A DNA stretch of 64,000 bases from Streptomyces coelicoflavus (GCF_003112555.1 NZ_BEWB01000002.1:806001-870000), one strand, 5' to 3'; positions 8,520 through 18,331 are shown, numbered from the stretch's first letter. The notes: generated by a model from the letters alone, not told the origin. A program made the numbers and translations.

Positions 8520-9923
8520 TCACCTGGAGGCGGTTTCCTTCGGGCCGGCGGCCGGACGTGCCGCCGCCGCGGGTCCGGCCGGTCCGACCTCGGCCAGGTC
8601 CGTGCCGCGGGTCTCCCGGGCGGCGACCACCGCGATCACGGTGACCACGGCGGACAGCCCGACGTACACCGAGATCGGCGTGGAGGAGCCGTAGGAGCCC
8701 AGCAGCGCCGTGGCGATCAGCGGGGCCGGGGCGCCGGCCGCGACCGAGGAGAGCTGGGCGCCGATGGAGGCGCCGGTGTACCGCATCCGGGTGGCGAACA
8801 GCTCGGAGAAGAACGCGGCCTGCGGGGCGTACATCGCGCTGTGGAAGACCAGTCCGACGGTGACCGCCAGCACCAGCGCCGGGAAGGACCTGGTGTCCAG
8901 CAGGCCGAAGAACGCCCAGGACCAGGCGCCCACACCGAGCGCGCCCACCAGGTAGACCGGCTTGCGGCCGACCCGGTCGGAGAGGGCGCCGAACAGCGGG
9001 ATCAGGCAGAACTGCACGGCCGAGCCGATCAGCACCGCGTTCAGCGCCGGCTGCTTCTCGATGTCCAGGTGTTCCACGCAGTACGTCAGGACGAACGCGG
9101 TGATCACGTAGTACGAGATGTTCTCCGCCATGCGGGCGCCCATCGCTACCAGGATGTCCCGCCAGTGGTCGCGGACGACGGCGACGAACGGCAACTGCTC
9201 GGCCTTCTGCTCCGCCTCGCGCTCCTTCGACTTCGCCAGCGCCTCCTTGAACAGCGGCGACTCGTCGACGGACAGCCGGATCCACATGCCGACCATGACC
9301 AGTACGCCGGAGAGCAGGAACGGCACCCGCCAGCCCCAGGAGTTGAACGCGTCGTCACTGAGCACCGTGGTCATCAGGGACAGGACACCGACGGCCAGCA
9401 GGTTGCCCGCCGGTGCGCCGCCCTGCGGCCAGGACGCCCAGAAGCCGCGGCGCCGGGCGTCGCCGTGCTCGGACACGAGCAGCACCGCGCCGCCCCATTC
9501 GCCGCCCAGCGCGAAGCCCTGGACCAGGCGGAGCGTGGTCAGCAGCAGCGGGGCGGCGACGCCCAGTGTGGCGTAGCCGGGGACGCAGCCGATCAGGGTG
9601 GTGGAACCGCCCATCATCAGCAGGCTGATCACCAGCAGCTTCTTGCGGCCGAGCCGGTCGCCGAAGTGGCCGAAGACGACGGCGCCGACCGGCCGGGCGG
9701 CGAAGCCGATGGCGTAGGTGAGGAAGGAGAGCAGGGTGCCGGTCAGCGGGTCGGACTCGGGGAAGAAGACCCGGCCGAAGACCAGGGCGGCGGCGGAGCC
9801 GTAGAGGAAGTAGTCGTACCACTCGATGGTGGTGCCGACGAGGCTGGCCGCGACGACCTTGCGGAGGTCGGCCGGCTTCTTCGGGCTGCCTGGATCGTTC
9901 ACGGCGGTGTGAGCGCTGGCCAT
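8520..9923 (-). CDS. MHS-family MFS transporter (metabolite:H+ symporter)
   Basis: A 467-residue, 12-helix transporter. The start region TTIEWYDYFLYGSAAALVFGRVFFP is the signature of the metabolite:H+ symporter family (KgtP/ProP/ShiA relatives), and the GHFGDRLGRKK loop between helices 2 and 3 is the MFS motif. It lies downstream of the 3-hydroxybutyrate dehydrogenase gene on the same strand, so uptake of 3-hydroxybutyrate or another short organic acid is the simplest reading. That substrate is inferred from context only. The ATG at 9921-9923 begins MASAHTAV. Confidence 0.88.
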   Translation of the reverse strand: MASAHTAVNDPGSPKKPADLRKVVAASLVGTTIEWYDYFLYGSAAALVFGRVFFPESDPLTGTLLSFLTYAIGFAARPVGAVVFGHFGDRLGRKKLLVISLLMMGGSTTLIGCVPGYATLGVAAPLLLTTLRLVQGFALGGEWGGAVLLVSEHGDARRRGFWASWPQGGAPAGNLLAVGVLSLMTTVLSDDAFNSWGWRVPFLLSGVLVMVGMWIRLSVDESPLFKEALAKSKEREAEQKAEQLPFVAVVRDHWRDILVAMGARMAENISYYVITAFVLTYCVEHLDIEKQPALNAVLIGSAVQFCLIPLFGALSDRVGRKPVYLVGALGVGAWSWAFFGLLDTRSFPALVLAVTVGLVFHSAMYAPQAAFFSELFATRMRYTGASIGAQLSSVAAGAPAPLIATALLGSYGSSTPISVYVGLSAVVTVIAVVAARETRGTDLAEVGPAGPAAAARPAAGPKETASR

Positions 9924-10144
9924 GTGTGTCACCGTCTCGGGGCGAGGAGGGTCGGATCCGCCGGGCTCGGGGGACGTCGGGGACGGTCGAGCGGGTCCGG
10001 GGGAGTGGGTGGTGGGGGGTGGGGGAGCAGCGGGGGACGGAGGTGAGTGCGGCGGGAGCGGGCGGCGGCGGAGCGGGCGTGGCGGTGGGGCGGGGTGGCG
10101 GGAGTGGGCGGTGGGGCGGAGTGGCGGCGTGGCGGGGGTGGGCG
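9924..10144. other. G-rich spacer between permease and dehydrogenase genes
   Basis: The plus strand is almost pure G with short interruptions: many GGG or longer runs and imperfect repeats of GTGGGGCGGAGTGGCGG type. The minus-strand transcript would be C-rich, while the plus strand could form G-quadruplexes. No ORF is credible here. It lies between two genes that probably belong to one transcription unit. Confidence 0.6.
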
Positions 10145-10918
10145 TCAGTGGGCCGTCCAGCCGCCGTCCAGCGGGAGGGAGGACCCCGTGATGTAGCCGG
10201 TGTTCTCGGCGCACAGCCACAGGGCGGCCTCGGCGACCTCGGCCGGCTCGATCAGCCGCTTGATCGCGGTGCGGTCGAGGAAGACCCGCTCGACCACCTC
10301 ACCCGCCGGGATGCCGTGGGCGAGCGCCTGGTCCGCGATCTGGTCCTCGACGAGCGGGGTGCGGACGTAGCCGGGGTTGAGGCAGTTGCTGGTGACACCG
10401 TGCGCGGCGCCCTCCAGCGCGACCACCTTGCTGAGCCCTTCGAGGGCGTGCTTGGCCATCACGTACGCCGACTTGTAGGCGCTGGCGCGCAGGCCGTGCA
10501 CGGAGGAGATGTTGACGACCCGGCCCCACTCCCGCGCGTACATGTGCGGCAGGGTGCGGCGCAGGATCCGGAACGGCGCCTCCACCATCACCCGCTGGAT
10601 CAGGGCGAAGCGGTCCATCGGGAACTCGTGGACGGGGGCGACGTGCTGGAGACCGGCGTTGTTGACCACGATGTCGGCGTCGTCCGGCAGCGTGTCCACG
10701 GCGTCCGGGTCGGAGAGGTCGGCCACGATCGCCGTACCGCCGGTCGCCGCGGCGACGTCCTTGGCGGGCCCGGCGGCCATGTCCACGACGTAGACCTGGG
10801 CGCCCGCGGCGGCGAAGGCCAGGGCACAGGCCCGGCCGATCCCGCCGGCCGCCCCGGTGACCAGGGCCTTGCGTCCGGCCAGGAACCGGGGGGTGAGGGG
10901 ATTCTCGGTGCTCTCCAT
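10145..10918 (-). CDS. bdhA: D-3-hydroxybutyrate dehydrogenase (SDR family)
   Basis: A 257-residue classical short-chain dehydrogenase. TGAAGGIGRA is the NAD-binding glycine motif (about residues 21-30), NNAGLQHVAPVHEFP is the family region that typifies 3-hydroxybutyrate dehydrogenases, the catalytic Ser lies in NISSVHGL, YKSAYVMAK supplies the Tyr and Lys, and LNPGYVRTPLVEDQI follows. It oxidises (R)-3-hydroxybutyrate to acetoacetate with NAD+. The product is the substrate of the CoA-transferase at the left edge. Transcribed divergently from the depolymerase, with the MHS permease downstream. Confidence 0.9.
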   Translation of the reverse strand: MESTENPLTPRFLAGRKALVTGAAGGIGRACALAFAAAGAQVYVVDMAAGPAKDVAAATGGTAIVADLSDPDAVDTLPDDADIVVNNAGLQHVAPVHEFPMDRFALIQRVMVEAPFRILRRTLPHMYAREWGRVVNISSVHGLRASAYKSAYVMAKHALEGLSKVVALEGAAHGVTSNCLNPGYVRTPLVEDQIADQALAHGIPAGEVVERVFLDRTAIKRLIEPAEVAEAALWLCAENTGYITGSSLPLDGGWTAH

Positions 10919-10986
10919 GGCGGAACACCGTAGGAAGGACGGGAGGCCTCAGACACGTGGGCCCGCCCCACAATTCGGGCCGGGCA

Positions 10987-11005
10987 CATGGTGCTTCCCA
11001 CCATG
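10987..11005. promoter_or_regulatory. Inverted repeat in the bdhA/depolymerase intergenic region
   Basis: CATGGTG-N5-CACCATG is a perfect 7-bp inverted repeat about 70 bp upstream of the dehydrogenase start, in the shared 392-bp promoter region. It is a candidate operator for the PucR-type regulator. Assignment to any protein is inference. Confidence 0.35.
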
Positions 11006-11310
11006 GCGGAGGCCGAACGGGTCTCGTGCGCGGGCTGGAGCAGGGCCGTACGGAGCCGTCCCGGGGTCCGCGGCGCGTACCTGCGGGGCTCTGCCACACC
11101 GTCCCCGCCGACGCCATGGTCGCGACCACCACCGCGCCATCGCCCTGCTGGCAGCCCTTGACATGTCGCGGTCAGCAGCCCGGTCCTACGTTCCGCTACC
11201 AGCAAGCCCGTACACCGGCGGGCCGGCGTGCCGGTCCTGTCCGCGTCCGCGTCCGCACCCGCACTCGCTCCCCTCCCACCCCGCCCCACCCCACTCACGG
11301 GAGTCACTCG

Positions 11311-12774
11311 ATGCGTTCCCTCACCCCGCGCGGCGCCCTCGGACGCTGCGTCCTGGCCGCGGCGTTCGCCCTCGCCGCGGGTCTGACCACCCTCTCCCCG
11401 CTCGCCCCGCCCGCCGCCGCGGCCGACGGCCTCCAGCAGGTCACGGACTTCGGCCCCAACCCCGGCAACCTCGCCATGTACGAGTACGCGCCCGCCGACC
11501 TCCCCGCCGACGCGCCGCTGGTCGTGGCGATGCACGGCTGCACCCAGTCGGCGAGCGACTACCACTCCCACTCCGGCTGGCGGAAGTTCGCCGACGCTTG
11601 GGGCTTCGCGGTCGTCTACCCGCAGACGAGCGCGGCCAACAACAGCCTGTCCTGCTTCAACTGGTTCGACCCCGCCGAGGACACCCGCGGCAGGGGCGAG
11701 GCCGCCTCGGTCGTGCAGATGGTCGAGCACGCTGCGGCGCGGTACGGCACCGACCGCGACCGTGTCTTCGTCACCGGCCTGTCCGCGGGCGGCGGCATGA
11801 CGTCCAACCTGCTCGCGGCCTACCCGGACGTGTTCGCGGGCGGCGCGGTGAACTCCGGCCTGCCCGCGCAGTGCGCGACCAGCGTGAGCGCCGCCTCGGG
11901 CTGCCAGTACAGCGACCAGCGCCTCACCCCGGAGCAGTGGGGCGACAAGGTCCGCGGCTCCTACCCCGGGTACACCGGCCCGTGGCCCCGGGTCGCGATC
12001 TGGCAGGGCACCGCCGACCGGACCGTCGCCCCGGTCAACGGCACCGAGCTGCGCGACCAGTGGACCGACGTCTGGGGCATCGGCCAGACCGCCTCCGGCA
12101 CGCGGACCCTGCCCGGCGGCACCACGGAGACGACCTACGACGACTCCACCGGCCGGCCCGCCGTCGCCCTGTTCTCGGTCGCCGGCATGGCCCACGGGCT
12201 CGCGGTGAGCCCCGGCTCGGGCGCCGACCAGTGCGGGAGCACCGGGACGTACTACCTGAACCACATCTGCTCCAGCTACTACACCGGCAAGTTCTGGGGC
12301 CTGGACGACGCCCCCGACGACGGCGAAGGCGGCACGCTGCCCGCCCCGGCCGGACTCACGGTCACCGGCACGACCGACACGGGCGCGTCACTGTCCTGGA
12401 GCGCGGTGAACGGCGCCGCCTCGTACGCCGTCTACCGCGACGGCACCAAGGCCGGCTCCCCGACGGGCCCGGCGTTCACCGACACCGGCCTGAGCGCGGG
12501 CACCGCCTACCGCTACACGGTCGCCGCGATCGACTCCTCCGGCGCCGAGGGGGCGCGCTCGGGGGCGGTCACGGCGACGACCGCGGGCGCCGCGGCCAAG
12601 TGCTACACGGCGACCAACTACCACCACGTCACCGCGGGCCGCGCCCACCACAGCGGCGGCTACACCTACGCGAACGGCTCCAACCAGAACATGGGCCTGT
12701 ACAACGTCTTCGTCACGCACACCCTGAAGGAGACGTCACCCGGGTACTTCGTGCTCGCGGACGGGGGCTGCTGA
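11311..12774 (+). CDS. Secreted poly(3-hydroxybutyrate) depolymerase with FnIII and C-terminal binding domain
   Basis: A 487-residue exported esterase. The signal peptide (residues 1-38) ends PAAAAD. The catalytic domain (about 40-335) has an oxyanion-type MHGCTQS segment and the lipase box GLSAGG with Ser 158, as in the PHB depolymerase (esterase PHB) family. A fibronectin type III domain follows (about 348-430). The last 60 residues, beginning CYTATNYHHV and ending in Cys, resemble the substrate-binding module of Streptomyces PHB depolymerases. It cuts extracellular polymer to 3-hydroxybutyrate oligomers and monomers. GGGAG precedes the ATG at 11311. Confidence 0.9.
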   Translation: MRSLTPRGALGRCVLAAAFALAAGLTTLSPLAPPAAAADGLQQVTDFGPNPGNLAMYEYAPADLPADAPLVVAMHGCTQSASDYHSHSGWRKFADAWGFAVVYPQTSAANNSLSCFNWFDPAEDTRGRGEAASVVQMVEHAAARYGTDRDRVFVTGLSAGGGMTSNLLAAYPDVFAGGAVNSGLPAQCATSVSAASGCQYSDQRLTPEQWGDKVRGSYPGYTGPWPRVAIWQGTADRTVAPVNGTELRDQWTDVWGIGQTASGTRTLPGGTTETTYDDSTGRPAVALFSVAGMAHGLAVSPGSGADQCGSTGTYYLNHICSSYYTGKFWGLDDAPDDGEGGTLPAPAGLTVTGTTDTGASLSWSAVNGAASYAVYRDGTKAGSPTGPAFTDTGLSAGTAYRYTVAAIDSSGAEGARSGAVTATTAGAAAKCYTATNYHHVTAGRAHHSGGYTYANGSNQNMGLYNVFVTHTLKETSPGYFVLADGGC

Positions 12775-12790
12775 ACCACCGGGCGCCGAG

Positions 12791-12814
12791 ACGCTCCTCA
12801 CCCCCGAGGAGCGT
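12791..12814 (+). terminator. Hairpin after the PHB depolymerase
   Basis: ACGCTCCTC and GAGGAGCGT form a perfect 9-bp stem with a 6-nt loop, starting 16 nt after the stop codon. There is no U-tract, as is usual in Streptomyces. It overlaps the decayed reading frame downstream, so part of the symmetry could be coincidental. Confidence 0.6.
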
Positions 12815-12832
12815 GCGGAGCAGGCCGGAACG

Positions 12833-13115
12833 GACCCGCGTCGCCCTGCGCGAGGGGGACGGCTACGACCCGAGCGCAAGCGAACGGGCGGCTCTCGACG
12901 CCGAACTCGACCGGCGGCTGAGGGAAGCGGGCGCCAGGTGACGACAGCACCTCCGCACATCGTCCTCGACGACACGGCGACGGTCGCGGCGGACCGCATC
13001 CGGGCCGGCACCGCGGAGCATCTCGCCGCGCTGCCCGGAATCAATCACCGTCCTGGTACTGGATCCGTTCGCCGTGCTCGCCGTGGCTCGCGAGACCTCC
13101 TGTGGCCCCGGCCCA
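12833..13115 (+). pseudogene. Decayed toxin-antitoxin-like gene pair
   Basis: A frame ending REGDGYDPSASERAALDA...REAGAR stops at 12939-12941, overlapping (GTGA) a GTG at 12938 that opens TTAPPHIVLDDTATVAAD. Its frame is lost near 13042, but a shifted frame continues with VLVLDPFAVLAVARE, a plausible continuation of the same small protein. The arrangement (short acidic/basic protein coupled to a small PIN-like protein) resembles a VapBC-type pair. The first protein has no intact N-terminus; remnants upstream (LLTPEERAEQ) are in another frame. Family assignment is tentative. The rest of 12775-13200 holds nothing else convincing. Confidence 0.4.
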
Positions 13116-13200
13116 CACCCAGTACGCGGCCGAGTCGCTCAGTGTTGGAGTTGTTGCTCCGAGCCATGGGGCGCAAGCATGCTGGGACGAGGGTGAGGAC

Positions 13201-14250
13201 TCAGGCGAACCCCGGCATCACCCGCTCCGCGATCAGCCGCAGCTGCGTGTCCACGTCCGCCGCCTCCGGCAGGTCCCGGCCCGTGAACGCCCGGACCAGG
13301 GCGCGGTCGGTGATCGCGCAGATCATGTGGTTGACGCCGCTGGGCGCGATGTCCCGTGCGATCTTCTCCCGGCACTCCTCGGGCGTGCCGGCGACGGAGA
13401 GGCGGTCGGCGATCTCCGGGGTGGTCAGCTCGATGCCGCGGGCCAGGTCGCCGGCGCCGATCGCGTCGACGACCGGTTTCAGCTCCGCCGGGTCGACGCC
13501 GTTGCGGCGCAGTTGCTCCTCGGGCATCGAGGAGGCGTAGATGCCGACCATGCTGCGCGCCGCCTCTTTGGCGGTCGCCGAGTCGGGGCCGGTGGCGAAG
13601 ACCACCCAGGCCCCGATGTCCAGCGAGCGCCAGTCCTTCCCGGCCCGCTCCGCACCCGCCCTGATGTGCCGTACCGCGTAGTCGTAGGCCTCGCGGGTGT
13701 AACTCAGGGCGTGGTGGCAGCCGTCCGACAACTCTCCGGCCGCTTCGAAGGACTTGGGGCCCCGCATCGCGCCGAGCTTCAGCGGCAGGCGGTCCTGGAC
13801 CGGGCGGGCGAAGGTGAACAGGCCGTCGTAGGAGAAGAATTCGCCCTCGTGCGTGATCGCGCCCTCGTCGAGGAACGTGCGCATCACGTGCAGGGCTTCC
13901 TTCACGCGGGACAGCGGCCTGGTGCGGGCCCAGTCGATGCGGTACTGGGCCAGCAGGCCGAAGTTGCCGCTGGACAGGACGCCCTCGGCGCGGCCGCCCG
14001 AGAGTTCGTCGAGCGTGGCCAGGGCCTGGGCGATCAGGGTCGGCTCGCGCAGCGTCACCGGGGAGACGCTGGGGCCCAGGCGGATGCGATCGGTGCGGCC
14101 TGCCGCCGCCGCGAAGAGGAGCCACAGGTCCTTGTGCCAGGTCTCGTCGGCGGCGTAACAGGCGTGGAAGCCGAGTTCGTCGGCGAGCCGGATCGACTCC
14201 AGGGACTCGGCCAGCGGGTAGTCGGGGAGCATCGCATAGCTGAACTTCAC
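13201..14250 (-). CDS. LLM-class F420-dependent oxidoreductase (methylenetetrahydromethanopterin reductase-like)
   Basis: A 349-residue bacterial luciferase-like TIM-barrel protein. Typical features are the N-terminal FSYAMLPDYPLAESLESIRLADELGF, IRLGPSVSPVTLREPTLIAQALATLDELSGGRAEGVLSSG, and C-terminal GTPEECREKI. These fit F420-dependent reductases of the MER-like group rather than FMN monooxygenases, but the substrate is unknown. A GTG start at 14248-14250 gives MKFSYAML. It is divergent from the xylanase operon. An F420:NADPH oxidoreductase gene is present at 43.1 kb, consistent with F420 use in this organism. Confidence 0.8.
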   Translation of the reverse strand: MKFSYAMLPDYPLAESLESIRLADELGFHACYAADETWHKDLWLLFAAAAGRTDRIRLGPSVSPVTLREPTLIAQALATLDELSGGRAEGVLSSGNFGLLAQYRIDWARTRPLSRVKEALHVMRTFLDEGAITHEGEFFSYDGLFTFARPVQDRLPLKLGAMRGPKSFEAAGELSDGCHHALSYTREAYDYAVRHIRAGAERAGKDWRSLDIGAWVVFATGPDSATAKEAARSMVGIYASSMPEEQLRRNGVDPAELKPVVDAIGAGDLARGIELTTPEIADRLSVAGTPEECREKIARDIAPSGVNHMICAITDRALVRAFTGRDLPEAADVDTQLRLIAERVMPGFA

Positions 14251-14338
14251 GAGCGACCAACTTCCGTTGTGGAGAACGGTGCGCTGCCTCTACCGAGGAT
14301 GTGAGGTCGCGCCGCGGCTGTCCAGAGAGCCTGAGTCT

Positions 14339-14349
14339 CGAAATTTTCG
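14339..14349 (+). promoter_or_regulatory. Xylanase-type operator palindrome CGAAA-N-TTTCG
   Basis: CGAAATTTTCG is a perfect palindrome around a central base. It matches the CGAAA-N-TTTCG inverted repeat recognised in promoters of Streptomyces xylanase genes, where it mediates repression. It lies about 215 bp upstream of the xylanase ATG, closer to the divergent oxidoreductase gene. Confidence 0.6.
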
Positions 14350-14450
14350 GAAGCTTGCTTCGTTCTTTCCGGCACCTCCTGTCGGATGCCTCTGTCATCG
14401 GTGTGGTGGTGTGGATTGTGGGTGGGGTGAGCTGCAACTTCCCTTCTTGA

Positions 14451-15578
<1,128 letters not shown>

Positions 15579-15616
15579 CCGCACCACCGCACGCTCAGAG
15601 AGGAGGAATCACTCGT

Positions 15617-16630
15617 ATGCGTACCAGACCACGTGCGTCGTCGCGCCCCCTGCGTTCCCTGCGCACCCTGGCCACCGGCGTCGCCGTCACCGCGCTCGCC
15701 GCCGCGGGCACCGTCGTGGCCGGTGCCGCGCCCGCCCAGGCCGCGGCCTGCAACGGCTACGTCGGGCTCACCTTCGACGACGGCCCCTCCGGAAACACCC
15801 AGTCCCTGCTCAACGCGCTCCGGCAGAACGGGCTGCGGGCCACCATGTTCAACCAGGGCCAGTACGCGGCCCAGAATCCCTCACTGGTCCGGGCCCAGGT
15901 CGACGCCGGAATGTGGGTCGGCAACCACAGCTACACCCACCCGCACATGACACAGCTCGGCCAGGCCCAGATGGACTCGGAGATCTCCCGGACCCAGCAG
16001 GCCATCGCGGGCGCCGGCGGCGGGACGCCCAAGCTGTTCCGGCCCCCGTACGGCGAGACCAACGCGACGCTCCGGTCGGTCGAGGCCAAGTACGGGCTGA
16101 CGGAGGTGATTTGGGACGTCGACTCGCAGGACTGGAACAACGCCAGTACCGACGCGATCGTGCAGGCCGTCTCGCGCCTCGGCAACGGCCAGGTCATCCT
16201 CATGCACGACTGGCCCGCCAACACCCTCGCCGCCATCCCGCGCATCGCGCAGACCCTGGCGGGCAAGGGGCTGTGCTCCGGCATGATCTCGCCGCAGACC
16301 GGCCGCGCGGTCGCCCCCGACGGCGGCAGCGGCGGCGGGGGAGGAGGGGGCGACGGTGGTGGCGGCAGCTGCACCGCGACGCTGTCCGCCGGGCAGCGGT
16401 GGGGGGACCGGTACAACCTCAACGTCTCCGTCAGCGGTGCCAGTGACTGGACGGTGACCATGAACGTGCCGTCCCCGGCGAAGGTCATGACCACCTGGAA
16501 CGTCAACGCGAGTTACCCCAGCGCCCAGACCCTGACCGCCAGGTCGAACGGCAGCGGCGACAACTGGGGCGCCACCATCCAGGCCAACGGCAACTGGACC
16601 TGGCCGACCGTGTCGTGCAGCGCGGGCTGA
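15617..16630 (+). CDS. axeA: Secreted acetylxylan esterase, CE4 polysaccharide deacetylase, with binding module
   Basis: A 337-residue exported protein with signal peptide 1-42 (ending AQAA). The NodB-homology CE4 domain (about 45-240) has the metal/catalytic motif TFDDG (Asp54, Asp55) and HSYTHP (His104, His108), with RPPYGE and the late LMHDW motif. It removes acetyl groups from xylan so that the xylanase can work. A Gly/Ser linker leads to an 86-residue C-terminal module (252-337) almost identical to that of XlnB. The strong AGAGGAGGA site ahead of ATG 15617 indicates efficient translation as the second gene of the operon. Confidence 0.93.
   Translation: MRTRPRASSRPLRSLRTLATGVAVTALAAAGTVVAGAAPAQAAACNGYVGLTFDDGPSGNTQSLLNALRQNGLRATMFNQGQYAAQNPSLVRAQVDAGMWVGNHSYTHPHMTQLGQAQMDSEISRTQQAIAGAGGGTPKLFRPPYGETNATLRSVEAKYGLTEVIWDVDSQDWNNASTDAIVQAVSRLGNGQVILMHDWPANTLAAIPRIAQTLAGKGLCSGMISPQTGRAVAPDGGSGGGGGGGDGGGGSCTATLSAGQRWGDRYNLNVSVSGASDWTVTMNVPSPAKVMTTWNVNASYPSAQTLTARSNGSGDNWGATIQANGNWTWPTVSCSAG
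16370..16630 (+). repeat. Duplicated binding-module DNA, copy 2 (in axeA)
   Basis: Second copy of the 261-bp module-coding segment, equal in length to 15318-15578 and nearly identical. Differences cluster near the start, in the middle and in the last 30 bp. Confidence 0.9.
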
Positions 16631-16643
16631 CCGGGCCGTGACC

Positions 16644-16680
16644 GGTCCGCACCCGTGACCGACTCCCACGGGTGCGGACC
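16644..16680. terminator. Strong bidirectional hairpin between axeA and mazG-like gene
   Basis: GGTCCGCACCCGTG (16644-16657) pairs perfectly with 16667-16680 across a 9-nt loop, giving a 14-bp stem. It lies between two convergent genes and can serve both. Confidence 0.85.
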
Positions 16681-16691
16681 TCCGCGCGTGC

Positions 16692-17042
16692 TCACGTGTC
16701 CGGCGACGTGTCCAGCGAGCGCGCCGCGACCCGTGCCAGGCGCCGGCCGAATACCTCGCGGGCCTCGGGCGTCAGGGTCCGTAGGGCCACCAGCGCCGTG
16801 ATCACGACGTCGCACAGCTCGGCCTCCACGTCGTCCCAGGTGTGCGTGACACCTTTGCGCGGGTTCTGGCCGGTCGCGCCGATCACCGCCTCGGCGACCT
16901 CGCCGACCTCCTCCGACAGCTTCAGCATGCGCAGCAGCAGGCCCTCCCTGCCGCCGATGGGCTGGTCCGCCTCCAGCCACTTCCACAGGTCGTCGACGGT
17001 GTTCCAGAGGTCGGCTCGCGCGCCGTCCGGGTGGTCGCTCAT
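16692..17042 (-). CDS. MazG-like nucleotide pyrophosphohydrolase
   Basis: A 116-residue all-alpha protein with the MazG/dUTPase-like metal motif: SEEVGEVAEAV near residues 43-53 (EExxE) and a downstream ELCDVVITAL helix (ExxD). Such small MazG-like proteins hydrolyse nucleoside triphosphates to monophosphates plus pyrophosphate, often as house-cleaning enzymes. Length matches the single-domain family. It is convergent with axeA and has no operon partner. The precise substrate is unknown. Confidence 0.8.
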   Translation of the reverse strand: MSDHPDGARADLWNTVDDLWKWLEADQPIGGREGLLLRMLKLSEEVGEVAEAVIGATGQNPRKGVTHTWDDVEAELCDVVITALVALRTLTPEAREVFGRRLARVAARSLDTSPDT

Positions 17043-17114
17043 ACGGAGCAGCGTGCCATGTGCCGCCCTGTCCCGGCGCGGTACGCCCGCCGCCGTCGGC
17101 CGTCGCCGCGGCCG

Positions 17115-17657
17115 TCAGTCGAACAGCGGCTCCTGCCGTCCCTCCGCCGCCCTGCGCAACCGCCTGTTCCGCGCTCCCACGACCACCGTCGTGGCGGCCG
17201 CCGTCGCCGCGAGGGCGGCGGGGACCATCCAGCTCCGGTTGACCGCGTGACCGAGGGCGTGGTCGAGGGAGAGGCGGCCGGGGCCCGAGACCGCGAGGCC
17301 CGCGGCCGTCAGACCGAGGGACGCCGCGTACTCGTAGCCGCCGGCCTGCGCGAAGAAGCCGTTCGGGGCGTGCACCGCCGCCGCGCCCGCCATCGCGCCG
17401 ACCGCCGCCGCACCCGCCGCCGGGGTCGCCAGGCCCAGGGCGAGCAGCATGCCGCCGCCCGCCTCCGCCAGGCCCGCCGCGGTGGCGCTGGCCCGGCCGG
17501 GTGCGTAACCCATGGCTTCCATGGCCCGGCCGGTGCCCTCGATCCCGCCGCCGCCGAACCAGCCGAGCAGCTTCTGCGACCCGTGCGCGGCCAGGACGCC
17601 GCCGGTGCCCAGCCGGAGCAGCAGCAGGCCCAGATCACGCCGGTCGAAACACTTCAC
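17115..17657 (-). CDS. DoxX-family integral membrane protein
   Basis: A 180-residue protein with four predicted membrane segments. It begins RRDLGLLLLRLGTGGVLAAHGSQKLLGWFGG, the DoxX/DoxD family signature (LRxxxGxxxxxHGxxK). The function of DoxX proteins in actinobacteria is unsettled; links to thiol redox control and membrane quinone redox have been reported. The C-terminus after the last helix is basic (RNRRLRRAAEGR) and probably cytoplasmic. GAGGGAG precedes the GTG start. Divergent from the SnoaL-like gene. Confidence 0.8.
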   Translation of the reverse strand: MKCFDRRDLGLLLLRLGTGGVLAAHGSQKLLGWFGGGGIEGTGRAMEAMGYAPGRASATAAGLAEAGGGMLLALGLATPAAGAAAVGAMAGAAAVHAPNGFFAQAGGYEYAASLGLTAAGLAVSGPGRLSLDHALGHAVNRSWMVPAALAATAAATTVVVGARNRRLRRAAEGRQEPLFD

Positions 17658-17788
17658 GTCGGCTCCCTCGTACGCTGCGGGCGGCTCACCGGTCCACCGT
17701 CACCCGTCGGCGGCGCGGGGGCCCGTCACGGGCGCCGTTCGGGTGGTGGCGGGTGGCGGGGGTACGGAGGCGGTGTGACGCTGCCGCC

Positions 17789-18115
17789 ATGACCATTCAG
17801 ACCACGCGACTCAGCGACCCGGCCGTCCGCGCCTTCGTCGCCGCCGTCAACGCCCACGACCGCGAGGCCTTCCTCGCGCTGCTCGCGCCGGACGCCACCA
17901 TGGCCGACGACGGAGACGACCGGAACCTCGACCAGTGGATCGACCAGGAGATCTTCTCCTCCAACGGCCACATGGAGGTCGACAACGAGTCGAACGGCGG
18001 TCGCGCCCTCATCGCCCGCTACCGCAACGACACCTGGGGCGAGATGCGCACCCGCTGGGACTTCACCGTGGACGAGGACGGCCGGATCGCCCGCTTCGAG
18101 ACCGGGCAGGCGTAG
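17789..18115 (+). CDS. SnoaL/NTF2-like small protein
   Basis: A 108-residue protein with an NTF2-like cone fold pattern: SDPAVRAFVAAVNAHDREAFLALLAPDATMADDG is the usual first helix pair plus strand, and TRWDFTVDEDGRIARFETGQ is the terminal sheet. Members are diverse, including isomerases, cyclases and ligand-binding proteins, so no reaction can be assigned. No signal peptide. The gene stands alone between a divergent DoxX gene and a terminator. Confidence 0.75.
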   Translation: MTIQTTRLSDPAVRAFVAAVNAHDREAFLALLAPDATMADDGDDRNLDQWIDQEIFSSNGHMEVDNESNGGRALIARYRNDTWGEMRTRWDFTVDEDGRIARFETGQA

Positions 18116-18133
18116 CCGGGAAACGAAAACGGT

Positions 18134-18185
18134 GCGGCAGCCGTTCCCGCCACCGGTGCGACCGGTGTGCCGGAACGGCTGCCGC
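18134..18185. terminator. Compound hairpin terminator
   Basis: GCGGCAGCCGTTCC (18134-18147) pairs perfectly with 18172-18185. Inside it, CACCGGT (18151-18157) pairs with 18161-18167, giving a two-tier stem. It lies between convergent genes, 18 nt after the SnoaL-like stop. Confidence 0.85.
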
Positions 18186-18331
18186 CTCCCCCCTCGGTAT
18201 GGCCCATGGAGCGTGGTGGAAGTGTGGACCCCAACGCTTCAAGTGTGAAGTTCTGGTGAAGGAGATTTGAGCATACGTCCGTCACCGGCCGCAATACCGC
18301 GGACTCCGAAATTCCGATCGTGTGAAGAGTT

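Noticed and set aside
11158..11192. TTGACA and TACGTT as a promoter of the PHB depolymerase
   Set aside because: The gap of 23 nt is too long for a sigma-70 type promoter; no better -10 is at 16-18 nt.
18199..18270. 23-codon ORF (MAHGAWWKCGPQRFK...) just before the SDR gene 3' end
   Set aside because: No ribosome site, lies in a terminator-flanked spacer, and has no coupling to neighbours. Could be a peptide but evidence is too thin.
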